64,000 nt of DNA from Acidianus ambivalens (lineage in GTDB: Archaea > Thermoproteota > Thermoprotei_A > Sulfolobales > Sulfolobaceae). A model generated the notes under the pieces. It saw only the letters and a program-made list of their open reading frames with translations, had not been told where the DNA came from and did no database searches. Where the stretch lies: NCBI RefSeq assembly GCF_009729015.1, contig NZ_CP045482.1, positions 1,236,001 to 1,300,000 on the forward strand, given 5' to 3'. Position 1 is the stretch's first letter; each line of letters starts with the position of its first letter. Below are positions 43,506 to 51,652 of the stretch, in pieces. Position numbers and translations under genes: made by a program.

Positions 43506-44711
43506 TTAATGTTGATACATTGTTAATTCGTTGTTCTTTAACGTTTCTGGCCCTAAGGCTAATCCCAAAATTGCAATAATTGAACCAAGAGTTAAAATAC
43601 TGAAAGCCGATGTATTTAATGGAAGTTTAGTAGAAACTAGAGATATAAGTAATGGACTAAAACCTGCAGCTATGAAAGCTCCATTATAGGAGAATCCTAC
43701 TCCAGTAGCTCTACTAAAAGTCTTAAACCTTTCTGCCAAATACGCTGGAGTTAATGCTGAAGGGAAATTTATTAAGAATCCGAAAAGCATAACTGTAAAT
43801 AGTGAGAAACCACTAAAATAGAAAATTCCTGCACCTATTGTTGCTAATATGACATATCCGATTCCTGTAAATTTCCTTCCTAAAAAGTCAGAAATTCCTC
43901 CTGCTATTATCATTGCGGGTATTCCTGCTAAATTCATGTAAAATGCATACTTGCCAATTTCTGCTTGACTTAAGTGAAGGTATTCTCCAAAGAATACTGG
44001 AGCGAATTGCGGTCCTGCATAAATCATCATCCAGAATCCTATCATTACTAATATGGTCTGCCATATTGGTTTCAAACCTTTAATTGGATTATCTTTCTTA
44101 CTCTCTACGTATATTTTAGGTTCTGTCATTCTTGATCTTATGAATACTGCAAGCCCTGCAGGTAGAACACCGATAGCGAAAATATATCTCCAGCTATTAA
44201 GTACAAGGCTAGGTATACTAGCAAAATAAGCGAAAAGGAGGTCTACTATAACAAATCCAATTAAAGTTCCAGACTGCATTATCCCACCAAATAGTCCCCT
44301 CATCTTTCTAACGCTTTCCATTGCAGTAGTGAAGCTTGAGGATACGTCTCCGCCTATAAATATTCCTTGTAAGATTCTAAGTAATGATAGAAGAATTGGA
44401 GCTAAAATTCCTATTTGACAATAAGTAGGTAAAATTGAAGTTATTCCTATAGACAATGAATATCCTAAAACAGTAAATATTAATGTTCTTTTCCTTCCAT
44501 ATTTATCAGCTATATAGCCAAAAATAAAACCGCCTAAAGGTCTAAATAACACTGTGAAAATTATTGGTAATACTGCACCTAATGTTCCTAAAGTTGGGTA
44601 GAATAACTTTTCTAGTAGAGTTGAAGTTATGACTACTGCCCCTAGGTCATAAGAATCCATGATCCACGATATATAGGAACCAATATAGTTGGAGACTGGT
44701 CTTTCACTCAT
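43506..44711 (-). CDS. MFS transporter, metabolite:proton symporter-like
   Basis: A 401-residue, twelve-helix MFS carrier. It opens ISWIMDSYDLGAVV, and motif A is GYIADKYGRKRT; a second copy follows in GISDFLGRKFT. These features fit the metabolite:H+ symporter branch that carries carboxylates or aromatic acids. It lies upstream of doxD on the same strand, but the 143-base gap and palindrome suggest separate control. A TATA-like TTTAAATA lies about 27 bases before its start. Substrate unknown. Confidence 0.82.
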   Translation of the reverse strand: MSERPVSNYIGSYISWIMDSYDLGAVVITSTLLEKLFYPTLGTLGAVLPIIFTVLFRPLGGFIFGYIADKYGRKRTLIFTVLGYSLSIGITSILPTYCQIGILAPILLSLLRILQGIFIGGDVSSSFTTAMESVRKMRGLFGGIMQSGTLIGFVIVDLLFAYFASIPSLVLNSWRYIFAIGVLPAGLAVFIRSRMTEPKIYVESKKDNPIKGLKPIWQTILVMIGFWMMIYAGPQFAPVFFGEYLHLSQAEIGKYAFYMNLAGIPAMIIAGGISDFLGRKFTGIGYVILATIGAGIFYFSGFSLFTVMLFGFLINFPSALTPAYLAERFKTFSRATGVGFSYNGAFIAAGFSPLLISLVSTKLPLNTSAFSILTLGSIIAILGLALGPETLKNNELTMYQH

Positions 44712-44750
44712 ATTAAAAGGCTTTGGCGTTTATTTAAAAAATTATCTTTC

Positions 44751-44769
44751 AATCTATTGAAAATAGATT
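44751..44769. repeat. Perfect 7-base inverted repeat in a divergent promoter region
   Basis: AATCTAT, five bases, then ATAGATT: an inverted repeat lying about 40-58 bases upstream of the minus-strand MFS gene. The gap between the two MFS-like genes is 217 bases and holds no gene. The repeat is a candidate operator for the minus-strand gene. It is short and AT-rich, so the evidence is weak. Confidence 0.3.
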
Positions 44770-44928
44770 ATCAGATTTTAATCTAATTGTAGAAAAATAA
44801 CTTAAAATACGACATAGTGAGATAAGATGATAATAATGATAATTATTAATTAAAGTTATATCGTTTTGTTTATACATTACGTAGATAATGCTTATATTTA
44901 ATTCCTAGAATACTATATATCGATCCGT

Positions 44929-45969
44929 ATGAGTATAAGCAAGACGTTTAGCGGTGTTACTTCATTTATAGCTTATACTTTAGCCACTTACGTAATGGTA
45001 GCACCAGCATTTACTGTGAAACAATTTGAATTACCAGCATGGTTAGCATTTTTAATAGTGTCTATACCTTTTGGAGGAAGAGTTATTGGATCTTTGCTTT
45101 ACCAAAGAATTGTTGCAATCCTAGGATCTAGGTTAACTTTCTTATCTTCAATGGTAGCTTTAGGAATATTATCAATAGGAAGTAGTACTTTAAATGTTCC
45201 TATATTAATACCTTTAAGGTTATTAGTTGGCGTTGCATTCGGTATAGCTACTTCTTTAGCAGTTGAACAGGCAGTAAGATCTGGAAATAGGTTAATAATT
45301 GCTTTAACAATGAGTGGTTGGGCTTTCGGATGGATAGGTGGTGCATTATCTTACTTAGCTTTAGGAGAATGGCAATTGATTGCATTAAGTGGAGCAATAA
45401 CTTTGCCTTTCTCAATGTTATACAAGAGGGTAAGTATATTTTCAGTTGAAGTAGGAAAGCTCGGAATACCTTCAATATCTTCAATTTTGATATTTTTCTT
45501 CTCCTTTGAGCCAGCATTCGCATTACAGTTAGCCCCTGCAATTGTTGAAACTCAAGGAGGAATAATTTGGCTAATAATAGGTTATATAGCAGCAATACCA
45601 ATGTACATTTTCGTTCCAGTAATATCCTCACTATTAGGTGAAACTAGAACAGCATTACTTTACACAATGACTTCAGCAATAAGCGGAGTTACATTTTTCC
45701 TCACCGGTTCCCCTTACGTTCTAGTAGTTTTCACTGCCTTTGGTTTAGGAATTAATTCAATAGCGCCTAGATTAGCAGCCTCTTATGGAGCATCTGCAAG
45801 AAATATGGGAATAGCTTTGAATACTGCAGCGCTAGGAGGAGTTGCAGTTCCAGTAATAAGTTCCTTCGATATTAAGTTCTTAGCTTCGTTATTTACTGCC
45901 TTATCAATGGTTATCCTTCTAGTAATGAGCGTTAAGAAACCAAATGCTCTACTAGTTAGCTCTGCATAA
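44929..45969 (+). CDS. MFS-like transporter, short form
   Basis: A 346-residue protein with about ten helices, a little short of the usual twelve. The first part includes IPFGGRVIGSLLYQRIVAILGSRLTF, a reduced motif A, and the second half has LLGETRTALLY. It is divergent from the MFS gene at 43506-44711. Sequence between helices is short, and no substrate signature is apparent. Sulfolobales hold many such small MFS carriers. A TATA-like TTATATTT lies about 37 bases before the ATG. Confidence 0.7.
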   Translation: MSISKTFSGVTSFIAYTLATYVMVAPAFTVKQFELPAWLAFLIVSIPFGGRVIGSLLYQRIVAILGSRLTFLSSMVALGILSIGSSTLNVPILIPLRLLVGVAFGIATSLAVEQAVRSGNRLIIALTMSGWAFGWIGGALSYLALGEWQLIALSGAITLPFSMLYKRVSIFSVEVGKLGIPSISSILIFFFSFEPAFALQLAPAIVETQGGIIWLIIGYIAAIPMYIFVPVISSLLGETRTALLYTMTSAISGVTFFLTGSPYVLVVFTAFGLGINSIAPRLAASYGASARNMGIALNTAALGGVAVPVISSFDIKFLASLFTALSMVILLVMSVKKPNALLVSSA

Positions 45970-45999
45970 AGTTATTTTCTTCTCTTCTTCTTCATTTCT

Positions 46000-47475
46000 A
46001 TGATATTTGAAGTAAAACCTAGAAATCGTTATTTTGAAATTTTAGCTAAGGGAAGAGAAGGAGTAGTAATTTTTCCTACTTATGTTCCTGGGTCTTATGT
46101 AATAAGAGAGCTAGAAAGAAATATTGTAGAAATTGAAGGAATTAGAATATCAAAGAATAGATTTTATGTAAAGGGCAATTTTAGGTATTTAATTTATGCA
46201 TTAAGCAAAGATCAAAGAGAAGCTATTTCTACACTCGACTATATTTTTATTAATCCGCCAGCAGTTTTCCCTTTTCAGGAAATTAATGAAGAATATTGCG
46301 TAAAGCTAGATTTGCCTCCTAACTGGAAAATATCAACTTCTCTCAAGAAGAAAGATGGAATGTACTGTGCTAATAATTATGATGAGTTTGCTGATTCTCC
46401 AATAGAGGCTTCCCCATATTTAAAGGTACTAAAAATCGACGATAAGCACGTTGTTTCTACAATAGACGACCTGGATGTTGAAATGTTAAAGAGGATCGTT
46501 AGTGAGGCAGATAAAATTCTAGGAGACGAAGATAATTATGTTTTTCACTTTAGGAGATCTGACAAGGAGTTAGGAGGGATAGAGCACTCAAATTCCTCAG
46601 CAATAGTAGTTAGCTGGGATAGGGAGAAGCTAGCAACTTTATTTGCTCACGAGTATTTTCATCGCTGGAACGTTAAGAGACTCATTCCGGCAGATCTTAA
46701 GCACAATTATGAGAAAGAGGTCTATACATCGCTTTTGTGGTTTGCTGAAGGTTTCACTGATTACATGGCAGTAATAATTTCGTTGAGGGCAGGAGTTCTC
46801 GATAAGAAAGATGCAGTAAAGTATGTGGCAAACTCGTTATCTAAGTTAACTTTTCCTGGAGCTAAAAGGACAAGCTTAGCAGAATCTTCATTTACTACAT
46901 GGATAAAATATTATAGGCAAGATGAGAATTTCTTAAACTCCTCAATTTCATATTATGATGGAGGTTTGGCCTTAGCCTTATACGTTGATTTAGAAATGTC
47001 AAAAAAAGGGAAAAGGATAGATGACTTGTTTAAGGAAATTTATGAAAAAAGAATTTATTCCTTCGACGATTTAAACAGAATTTTAAGGGGAAAATATGAG
47101 ATCGATATAGAAGACCTTGTATACGGCCCTGCAGCGAAAATTCTTGAGCAATTAAAAGACGATGTGAACATAGAGTTTACAGATAGAGGGAAGCCTTATT
47201 ATGGCATAATGCTAAAGGACAAGACTATAACATATGTGGAGGACAATTCTCCTGCAGATTTAGCTGGATTGATTCCTGGAGATCAGATAATAGGATTTAA
47301 CGGCAAATCTAAATTGGAAGTTAAAGATTCTACTAAGCTTACAATAGTAAGAGAGGGTAGAATAAAAGAGGTTGTAGTAAATACTTCTCCAAATCCTGGA
47401 CATAAAATAAAGGTAAAAATAGGAAAACTAGAATTCGAAAAAGAAGAAGGAATTTCTGATATAGAGATAATTTAA
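46000..47475 (+). CDS. M61 family (glycyl) aminopeptidase with PDZ domain
   Basis: A 491-residue metallopeptidase. The zinc motif is FAHEYFHRWNVKR (HExxH) near residue 212, and the third ligand Glu is in LLWFAEGFTDYM. The first 160 residues form the beta domain of M61 enzymes, and the C-terminus (about residues 400-470) has a PDZ-like fold with AGLIPGDQIIGFNGKS. M61 enzymes remove N-terminal glycine, alanine or similar residues. There is no signal peptide, so it is cytoplasmic. The gene starts 30 bases after the MFS-like gene on the same strand and overlaps the convergent SpoIIM-like gene by 4 bases. Confidence 0.9.
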   Translation: MIFEVKPRNRYFEILAKGREGVVIFPTYVPGSYVIRELERNIVEIEGIRISKNRFYVKGNFRYLIYALSKDQREAISTLDYIFINPPAVFPFQEINEEYCVKLDLPPNWKISTSLKKKDGMYCANNYDEFADSPIEASPYLKVLKIDDKHVVSTIDDLDVEMLKRIVSEADKILGDEDNYVFHFRRSDKELGGIEHSNSSAIVVSWDREKLATLFAHEYFHRWNVKRLIPADLKHNYEKEVYTSLLWFAEGFTDYMAVIISLRAGVLDKKDAVKYVANSLSKLTFPGAKRTSLAESSFTTWIKYYRQDENFLNSSISYYDGGLALALYVDLEMSKKGKRIDDLFKEIYEKRIYSFDDLNRILRGKYEIDIEDLVYGPAAKILEQLKDDVNIEFTDRGKPYYGIMLKDKTITYVEDNSPADLAGLIPGDQIIGFNGKSKLEVKDSTKLTIVREGRIKEVVVNTSPNPGHKIKVKIGKLEFEKEEGISDIEII

Positions 47476-48077
47476 TATTGAACCTTAGGTTTTTCAGTTA
47501 CGTCCATTATATATTCATAGACCTCGTAAAGTACATAGAATAATAAGGCTGCAGGAATCCAAAATAGATAAGAGTATATAGCATTTACGTTCTCCAATAC
47601 TATTTCTCCAGCCTCTACTGATGCTGCAAAGAATAATTCTAGTCCAACAAAACCTATCATGTATAAGAACCTCTTCCAATTTCTATCAATTAAAAGGAAT
47701 AATCCAGCTGAAGCCGCAAAGGCGTATGAAGGTAACTCTAACCAAGAGTGAGGTAAAGTAAGTAGGAAAATCGCTGGAATCCAGCCTGGTATTCCTTGTG
47801 CATTTGAAACTGCAGATAAAACGTAACCTGTAGAGCCTATCGAAAATCCCATAATTCCTACTCCTAAAGCTGGAATAAATTCTGCTAATGCCACCTCATA
47901 ATTATGAGTAAATATTGATAAGGCCTCTAATGGATAAGGCAAAGATACAATAGATGACCTCTCAGACTGGAATTTACTAGCTAGTTCTGGTTGATTAACT
48001 GGCAGTGCGGATGCTCCTATAAATATTAGTAGTTCTATTATAAAAAGTATAAAGAATACTAGGGTCTGTCTTCTCAT
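47472..48077 (-). CDS. SpoIIM-like (DUF95) membrane protein
   Basis: A 201-residue membrane protein with about five helices. It has the family pattern: a first helix, an outer loop, IFTHNYEVALAEFIPALGVGIMGFS, then FLLTLPHSWLELPSYAFAASAGL (the H-x-x-L-E-L-P core of stage II sporulation M proteins). In archaea these proteins have no known role; in bacteria one is part of the engulfment complex. It is a single gene next to the SDR gene. Confidence 0.75.
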   Translation of the reverse strand: MRRQTLVFFILFIIELLIFIGASALPVNQPELASKFQSERSSIVSLPYPLEALSIFTHNYEVALAEFIPALGVGIMGFSIGSTGYVLSAVSNAQGIPGWIPAIFLLTLPHSWLELPSYAFAASAGLFLLIDRNWKRFLYMIGFVGLELFFAASVEAGEIVLENVNAIYSYLFWIPAALLFYVLYEVYEYIMDVTEKPKVQY

Positions 48078-48118
48078 TAATAAAAACCTTGGTTTTATGA
48101 GTTAAAAATCTTCTCCAA

Positions 48119-49078
48119 TTATGTCGGAATAAGTGATTTTTCCTTTTCTAATCTTCTTAAGAATATTGCATTATTTATAACTTCATTTTCGTCAAAAGTT
48201 AAGTTATTAACAAGATTTTTAGACTCTGTACAATCATACGTTGATTTAGTGTACTTTAGCAAACTTTTAATGTAACTTGGCAACACGAGTTTAGCAAGGA
48301 ATTCTGGAACATAAAGGTGAATTTGCTTATTTATTCCTAGTCCTTTTGCCATTAATTCAAAAAATCTAGTTACGTTTACTGGACTACACTCAGTAGCGTA
48401 AAAATATTTTCTTCCTTTAAAATCAGATAAATTCTTTATCATTTCTGCTATGTAATATGCGCTTATAGTGTTAAATTGGAAACTTAATCTAGGTATTATT
48501 CCTTTTTTTGCAAAATTATACATTGTTATAAATTGAATGTGAGCGGAATATCTACCATAAACTAGTGTAGGCCTAAGAATTACTAGAGGAAAATCGTACT
48601 TTTGAGAAATTTGGTAAACCTCCTTTTCTCCCTCATATTTAGTTTTTTCGAAAGGAGTTGAGGGATTTATTCCTTGTAAATGAGGCTCCTCAGGTTTTAC
48701 GTTGTTTCCAGTTTTACCTAGAAGTCCGCTAAAGTGAATTAGAATTTTCTTTTTCCCTTCATTGTATGTTTCACCTACTGTCTGCGCTATTAACTTTGGT
48801 ATCTCCACGTTGGCTACTCTTAGGCTTTCTTCACTACCTTGAATTTCTCCAATAAAATTTACTATAACGTCAGAGGATGAGATTTCTTCCTTTAATTTTT
48901 CCTTATCTTGTAAAGGATCTAACTTTACTACGTCTGCTTTACCTTTTAGTATATCCTCGGCGTATATTCTCTTTACCGGATTTAAGCTCTTATAAGTTAC
49001 CTTAACTTCTCCAAATTTCGATAAATATTCGGCAACATGTGTAGAAACAAATCCTAAGCCTAAAAGTAAATATTTCAT
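48119..49078 (-). CDS. Atypical NAD(P)-binding SDR, NDUFA9-like
   Basis: A 319-residue Rossmann protein starting MKYLLLGLGFVSTHVAEYLS, with a G-x-G-x-x-S-T-H type loop. Later come DVIVNFIGEI, the epimerase segment PFEKTKYEGEKEVYQ in which the usual active-site Tyr of Y-x-x-x-K is Phe, and LVILRPTLVYG. The missing tyrosine is typical of the atypical SDR group that includes NDUFA9. So dehydrogenase activity is doubtful; it may be a nucleotide sensor or assembly factor. It ends just before the SpoIIM-like gene and is 5 bases after the channel gene, so the two are likely co-transcribed. Confidence 0.78.
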   Translation of the reverse strand: MKYLLLGLGFVSTHVAEYLSKFGEVKVTYKSLNPVKRIYAEDILKGKADVVKLDPLQDKEKLKEEISSSDVIVNFIGEIQGSEESLRVANVEIPKLIAQTVGETYNEGKKKILIHFSGLLGKTGNNVKPEEPHLQGINPSTPFEKTKYEGEKEVYQISQKYDFPLVILRPTLVYGRYSAHIQFITMYNFAKKGIIPRLSFQFNTISAYYIAEMIKNLSDFKGRKYFYATECSPVNVTRFFELMAKGLGINKQIHLYVPEFLAKLVLPSYIKSLLKYTKSTYDCTESKNLVNNLTFDENEVINNAIFLRRLEKEKSLIPT

Positions 49079-49083
49079 AAATG

Positions 49084-50100
49084 TTACTCTCCTAAGACTT
49101 CTTTAACTTTCTTAAATAAGTTTGGATCACCAAGGACAACTAATTTTTCTCCTTTCTTTAGCAATGTATCCTTTTCAAAGTAAGGGTTAAGCTTTCCATC
49201 TTCTTCTATTATTGCCAAAGGAAGAATACCAGAAGGTAGGTCTCTTATTTTAATCTCTTTTTTAATTTCAAATAATCCTATTATTAAATTTTCGCTTCTA
49301 TCGTGAAATATAACCCCGGCAACATTGTTAGATATTGCTGCCGCAGCTGTTATTCTACCTACTATATCATCATTAGGAATTACTAAATCTGCACCTGCAG
49401 TTTTAAAAACGTCGACCATATTAGAGTCTTTTACTACACTAATAACTTGTAACGGAGGATTTATCTTCTGTATCTTTAATGTTATAAGCAAAGTATCCAT
49501 GTCATTTTGCATTGAGACTATTGCATTTTTTGCTTCTAAAATTCCTGCAGATAATAAGTTCTTATCATCCTTTGGATCTCCTATTATTACTCTATCGTTT
49601 CTTATTTTATTCGCTATATCCTTAGAAGGAGTTAAAACTATGTAATCGACGCCAAGCCTTTCAAGTCTTCTAACAGCACTCGCTATTATTTCGCCTTCTC
49701 CTACTATTACAGTATGTCCTTTCATATGACTTCCCCTCCATCTAGCTTTAGCGTCCTGCCATGTACTCCTATTTATTACAGTACTAACTATTGATTGAAT
49801 TATGCTAGTATAAAGTCCTACTGCAAAAATTATTGTAATTATAAGAACTATTTTTTCAGTGTCCGTCATTTGCGAAATGTTTGGGGCGTATAAACCTACA
49901 GTAGTAACTACATTAACACCAGCATAAATTGCGGATATAAAATCTAAGTGCTGGTAAACCATAAAAACCCAAGCATTTATATAAACTGCTAAACCTAACA
50001 ATAGTATTTGAGGAAGAATTTTCCTTAAGACGGAGTATGGAGCAACGAAGTTCTCAATTAAAGGTATTAAATATCTATTCCAAATCCTTGTCCTATCCAC
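49084..50100 (-). CDS. Ion channel-like protein with RCK (TrkA) domains and altered pore filter
   Basis: A 338-residue protein with two membrane helices and a pore loop, followed by a TrkA-N Rossmann domain (about residues 125-245, with GHTVIVGEGEIIAS) and a TrkA-C domain. The pore sequence is VVTTVGLYAP where a potassium channel has T-V-G-Y-G-D. Loss of the second Gly and of Asp should change selectivity. The RCK domain would sense nucleotides or ions. It lies 5 bases upstream of the SDR gene, which is co-directional. Confidence 0.85.
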   Translation of the reverse strand: MDRTRIWNRYLIPLIENFVAPYSVLRKILPQILLLGLAVYINAWVFMVYQHLDFISAIYAGVNVVTTVGLYAPNISQMTDTEKIVLIITIIFAVGLYTSIIQSIVSTVINRSTWQDAKARWRGSHMKGHTVIVGEGEIIASAVRRLERLGVDYIVLTPSKDIANKIRNDRVIIGDPKDDKNLLSAGILEAKNAIVSMQNDMDTLLITLKIQKINPPLQVISVVKDSNMVDVFKTAGADLVIPNDDIVGRITAAAAISNNVAGVIFHDRSENLIIGLFEIKKEIKIRDLPSGILPLAIIEEDGKLNPYFEKDTLLKKGEKLVVLGDPNLFKKVKEVLGE

Positions 50101-50125
50101 GTTAAGCCCTTAATCTCACTAAGGA

Positions 50126-51649
50126 TTAATAAGCTTTACCATATCCTCCACCACCTGGAGTTTCCACTAGTATTACGTCTCCTTCATTAACCTCTTCAGT
50201 GAATTTGCTAGGATACTCCTTACCGTTTATTGTAACTCTCCCAGGTTTTCCTCTTTCTCCTCCTTCTAATCCCCAAGGTCCTATCTTAAACCTATCAGCC
50301 AGTATAGATATCTTGGCTTTAGACAGCAGTTTAAATCCCCTAATTATTCCATCTCCTCCTTTGTGAAGCCCATTACCCCCACTACCTTCCCTTATTCTAT
50401 ATTCTATAAAGAGAATAGGATATTGTCTTTCGGCTATTTCTATTGGCGTATTTAAAGTGTTGGTCATATTATTTTGCACTGCAGATACACCGTCCTTACA
50501 CGGTCTCCCACCGCTACCTCCACCTACAGTTTCATAATAAGACCAATATTTTCCTTTGTAGATACCACCCATCATTATATTCATCATAGTTCCTGAGGCC
50601 GCTGCAGGAACTTTAAGGAACTTACTCATAGCCAGGAAAGTTACGTCTGCTATTCTTTGCGAAGTCTCTACGTTACCCCCGCCAACTGCAGCAGGTTTTA
50701 AAGGATTAACTAGGCTTCCTTCCTCAGCTTTGACGGTTATTAAAGAATAGAATCCATCATTTGTAGGAACTTCTCCTACCATAGACCTAACTGCAAAAGA
50801 GACCGCAGAATAAGTTACTCCTAGGACAGCGTTAAGTGGTCCTTCAATTTGCTTGTGAGTTCCTTCAAAGTCTGCAATTATTCCTTTTTCTTCTACCCTA
50901 AGTTTAATTTTTATAGGTAGTAGTGAAGATCCCCATTCTAAATAGTCTTCTGCTTCATATTCTCCTTTTTTCCATGTATTTATTACATTTAGTGCAAGTC
51001 TTCTAGAGTAATCAATAGATTCCTCCCATGATTGTCTTATATCTCCATATTTTTCGAATAACTGTCTTACTCTTTCTTCTCCTAGCTTATTTGCAGATAT
51101 CTGAGCCTTTATATCTCCTAGTGAGAAATCTGGAACTTTGAAATTTTCCTTTATTATCTTAATTATTTCGTCATTTAAGCTACCTTTTTTAGTTAACTTT
51201 ACTGGTGGAATTACTACGCCTTCTTCATAAATTGTTTTGGCGGTAGGATTTATTGAGCCTTGTAATGGGCCTCCAACGTCTACGTGATGGGCTTTATTTA
51301 CTGCATAACCTACTAACTTTCCATTATAAAATATAGGAGATAATACTCCAATGTCGTTTAAGTGCGTTCCAGAAATATATGGGTCATTAAATATAATGGA
51401 ATCTCCTTCCCCAAGCTCTATCCCTTCTTTTTCCAAGTAATTTAATACATTAAGAACGCCTATTTTAAACGACCCTAGGTGTACTGGTATATGTTCAGCT
51501 TGTGCAACTATTTTTCCTTCTTCGTTAACTATGGCACAGCTGTGATCCATTCTCTCCCTAATGTTTGGCGAAAGCGCAGATTTCTTTAATGAAACTCCCA
51601 TTTCTTCAGCTATGAAGGACGTAGCCTTATGAACGATCTCCCACTTCAT
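50126..51649 (-). CDS. hyuB: HyuB-type hydantoinase/oxoprolinase subunit
   Basis: A 507-residue protein of the HyuB (N-methylhydantoinase B) family. It contains AIVNEEGKIVAQAEHIPVHLG, NDPYISGTHLNDIG, and a late GGGSGGRPCKDG then GGERGKPG segment. The length is typical. With HyuA it hydrolyses hydantoins, 5-oxoproline or related cyclic amides in an ATP-dependent way. It follows hyuA by 3 bases on the same strand. A related family is acetone carboxylase, but the split into these two subunits fits hydantoinase/oxoprolinase best. Confidence 0.9.
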   Translation of the reverse strand: MKWEIVHKATSFIAEEMGVSLKKSALSPNIRERMDHSCAIVNEEGKIVAQAEHIPVHLGSFKIGVLNVLNYLEKEGIELGEGDSIIFNDPYISGTHLNDIGVLSPIFYNGKLVGYAVNKAHHVDVGGPLQGSINPTAKTIYEEGVVIPPVKLTKKGSLNDEIIKIIKENFKVPDFSLGDIKAQISANKLGEERVRQLFEKYGDIRQSWEESIDYSRRLALNVINTWKKGEYEAEDYLEWGSSLLPIKIKLRVEEKGIIADFEGTHKQIEGPLNAVLGVTYSAVSFAVRSMVGEVPTNDGFYSLITVKAEEGSLVNPLKPAAVGGGNVETSQRIADVTFLAMSKFLKVPAAASGTMMNIMMGGIYKGKYWSYYETVGGGSGGRPCKDGVSAVQNNMTNTLNTPIEIAERQYPILFIEYRIREGSGGNGLHKGGDGIIRGFKLLSKAKISILADRFKIGPWGLEGGERGKPGRVTINGKEYPSKFTEEVNEGDVILVETPGGGGYGKAY

Positions 51650-51652
51650 AGC

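Noticed and set aside
45248..45631. Minus-strand open frame inside the MFS-like gene
   Set aside because: Leucine- and lysine-rich shadow of a membrane protein gene; no promoter or homology.
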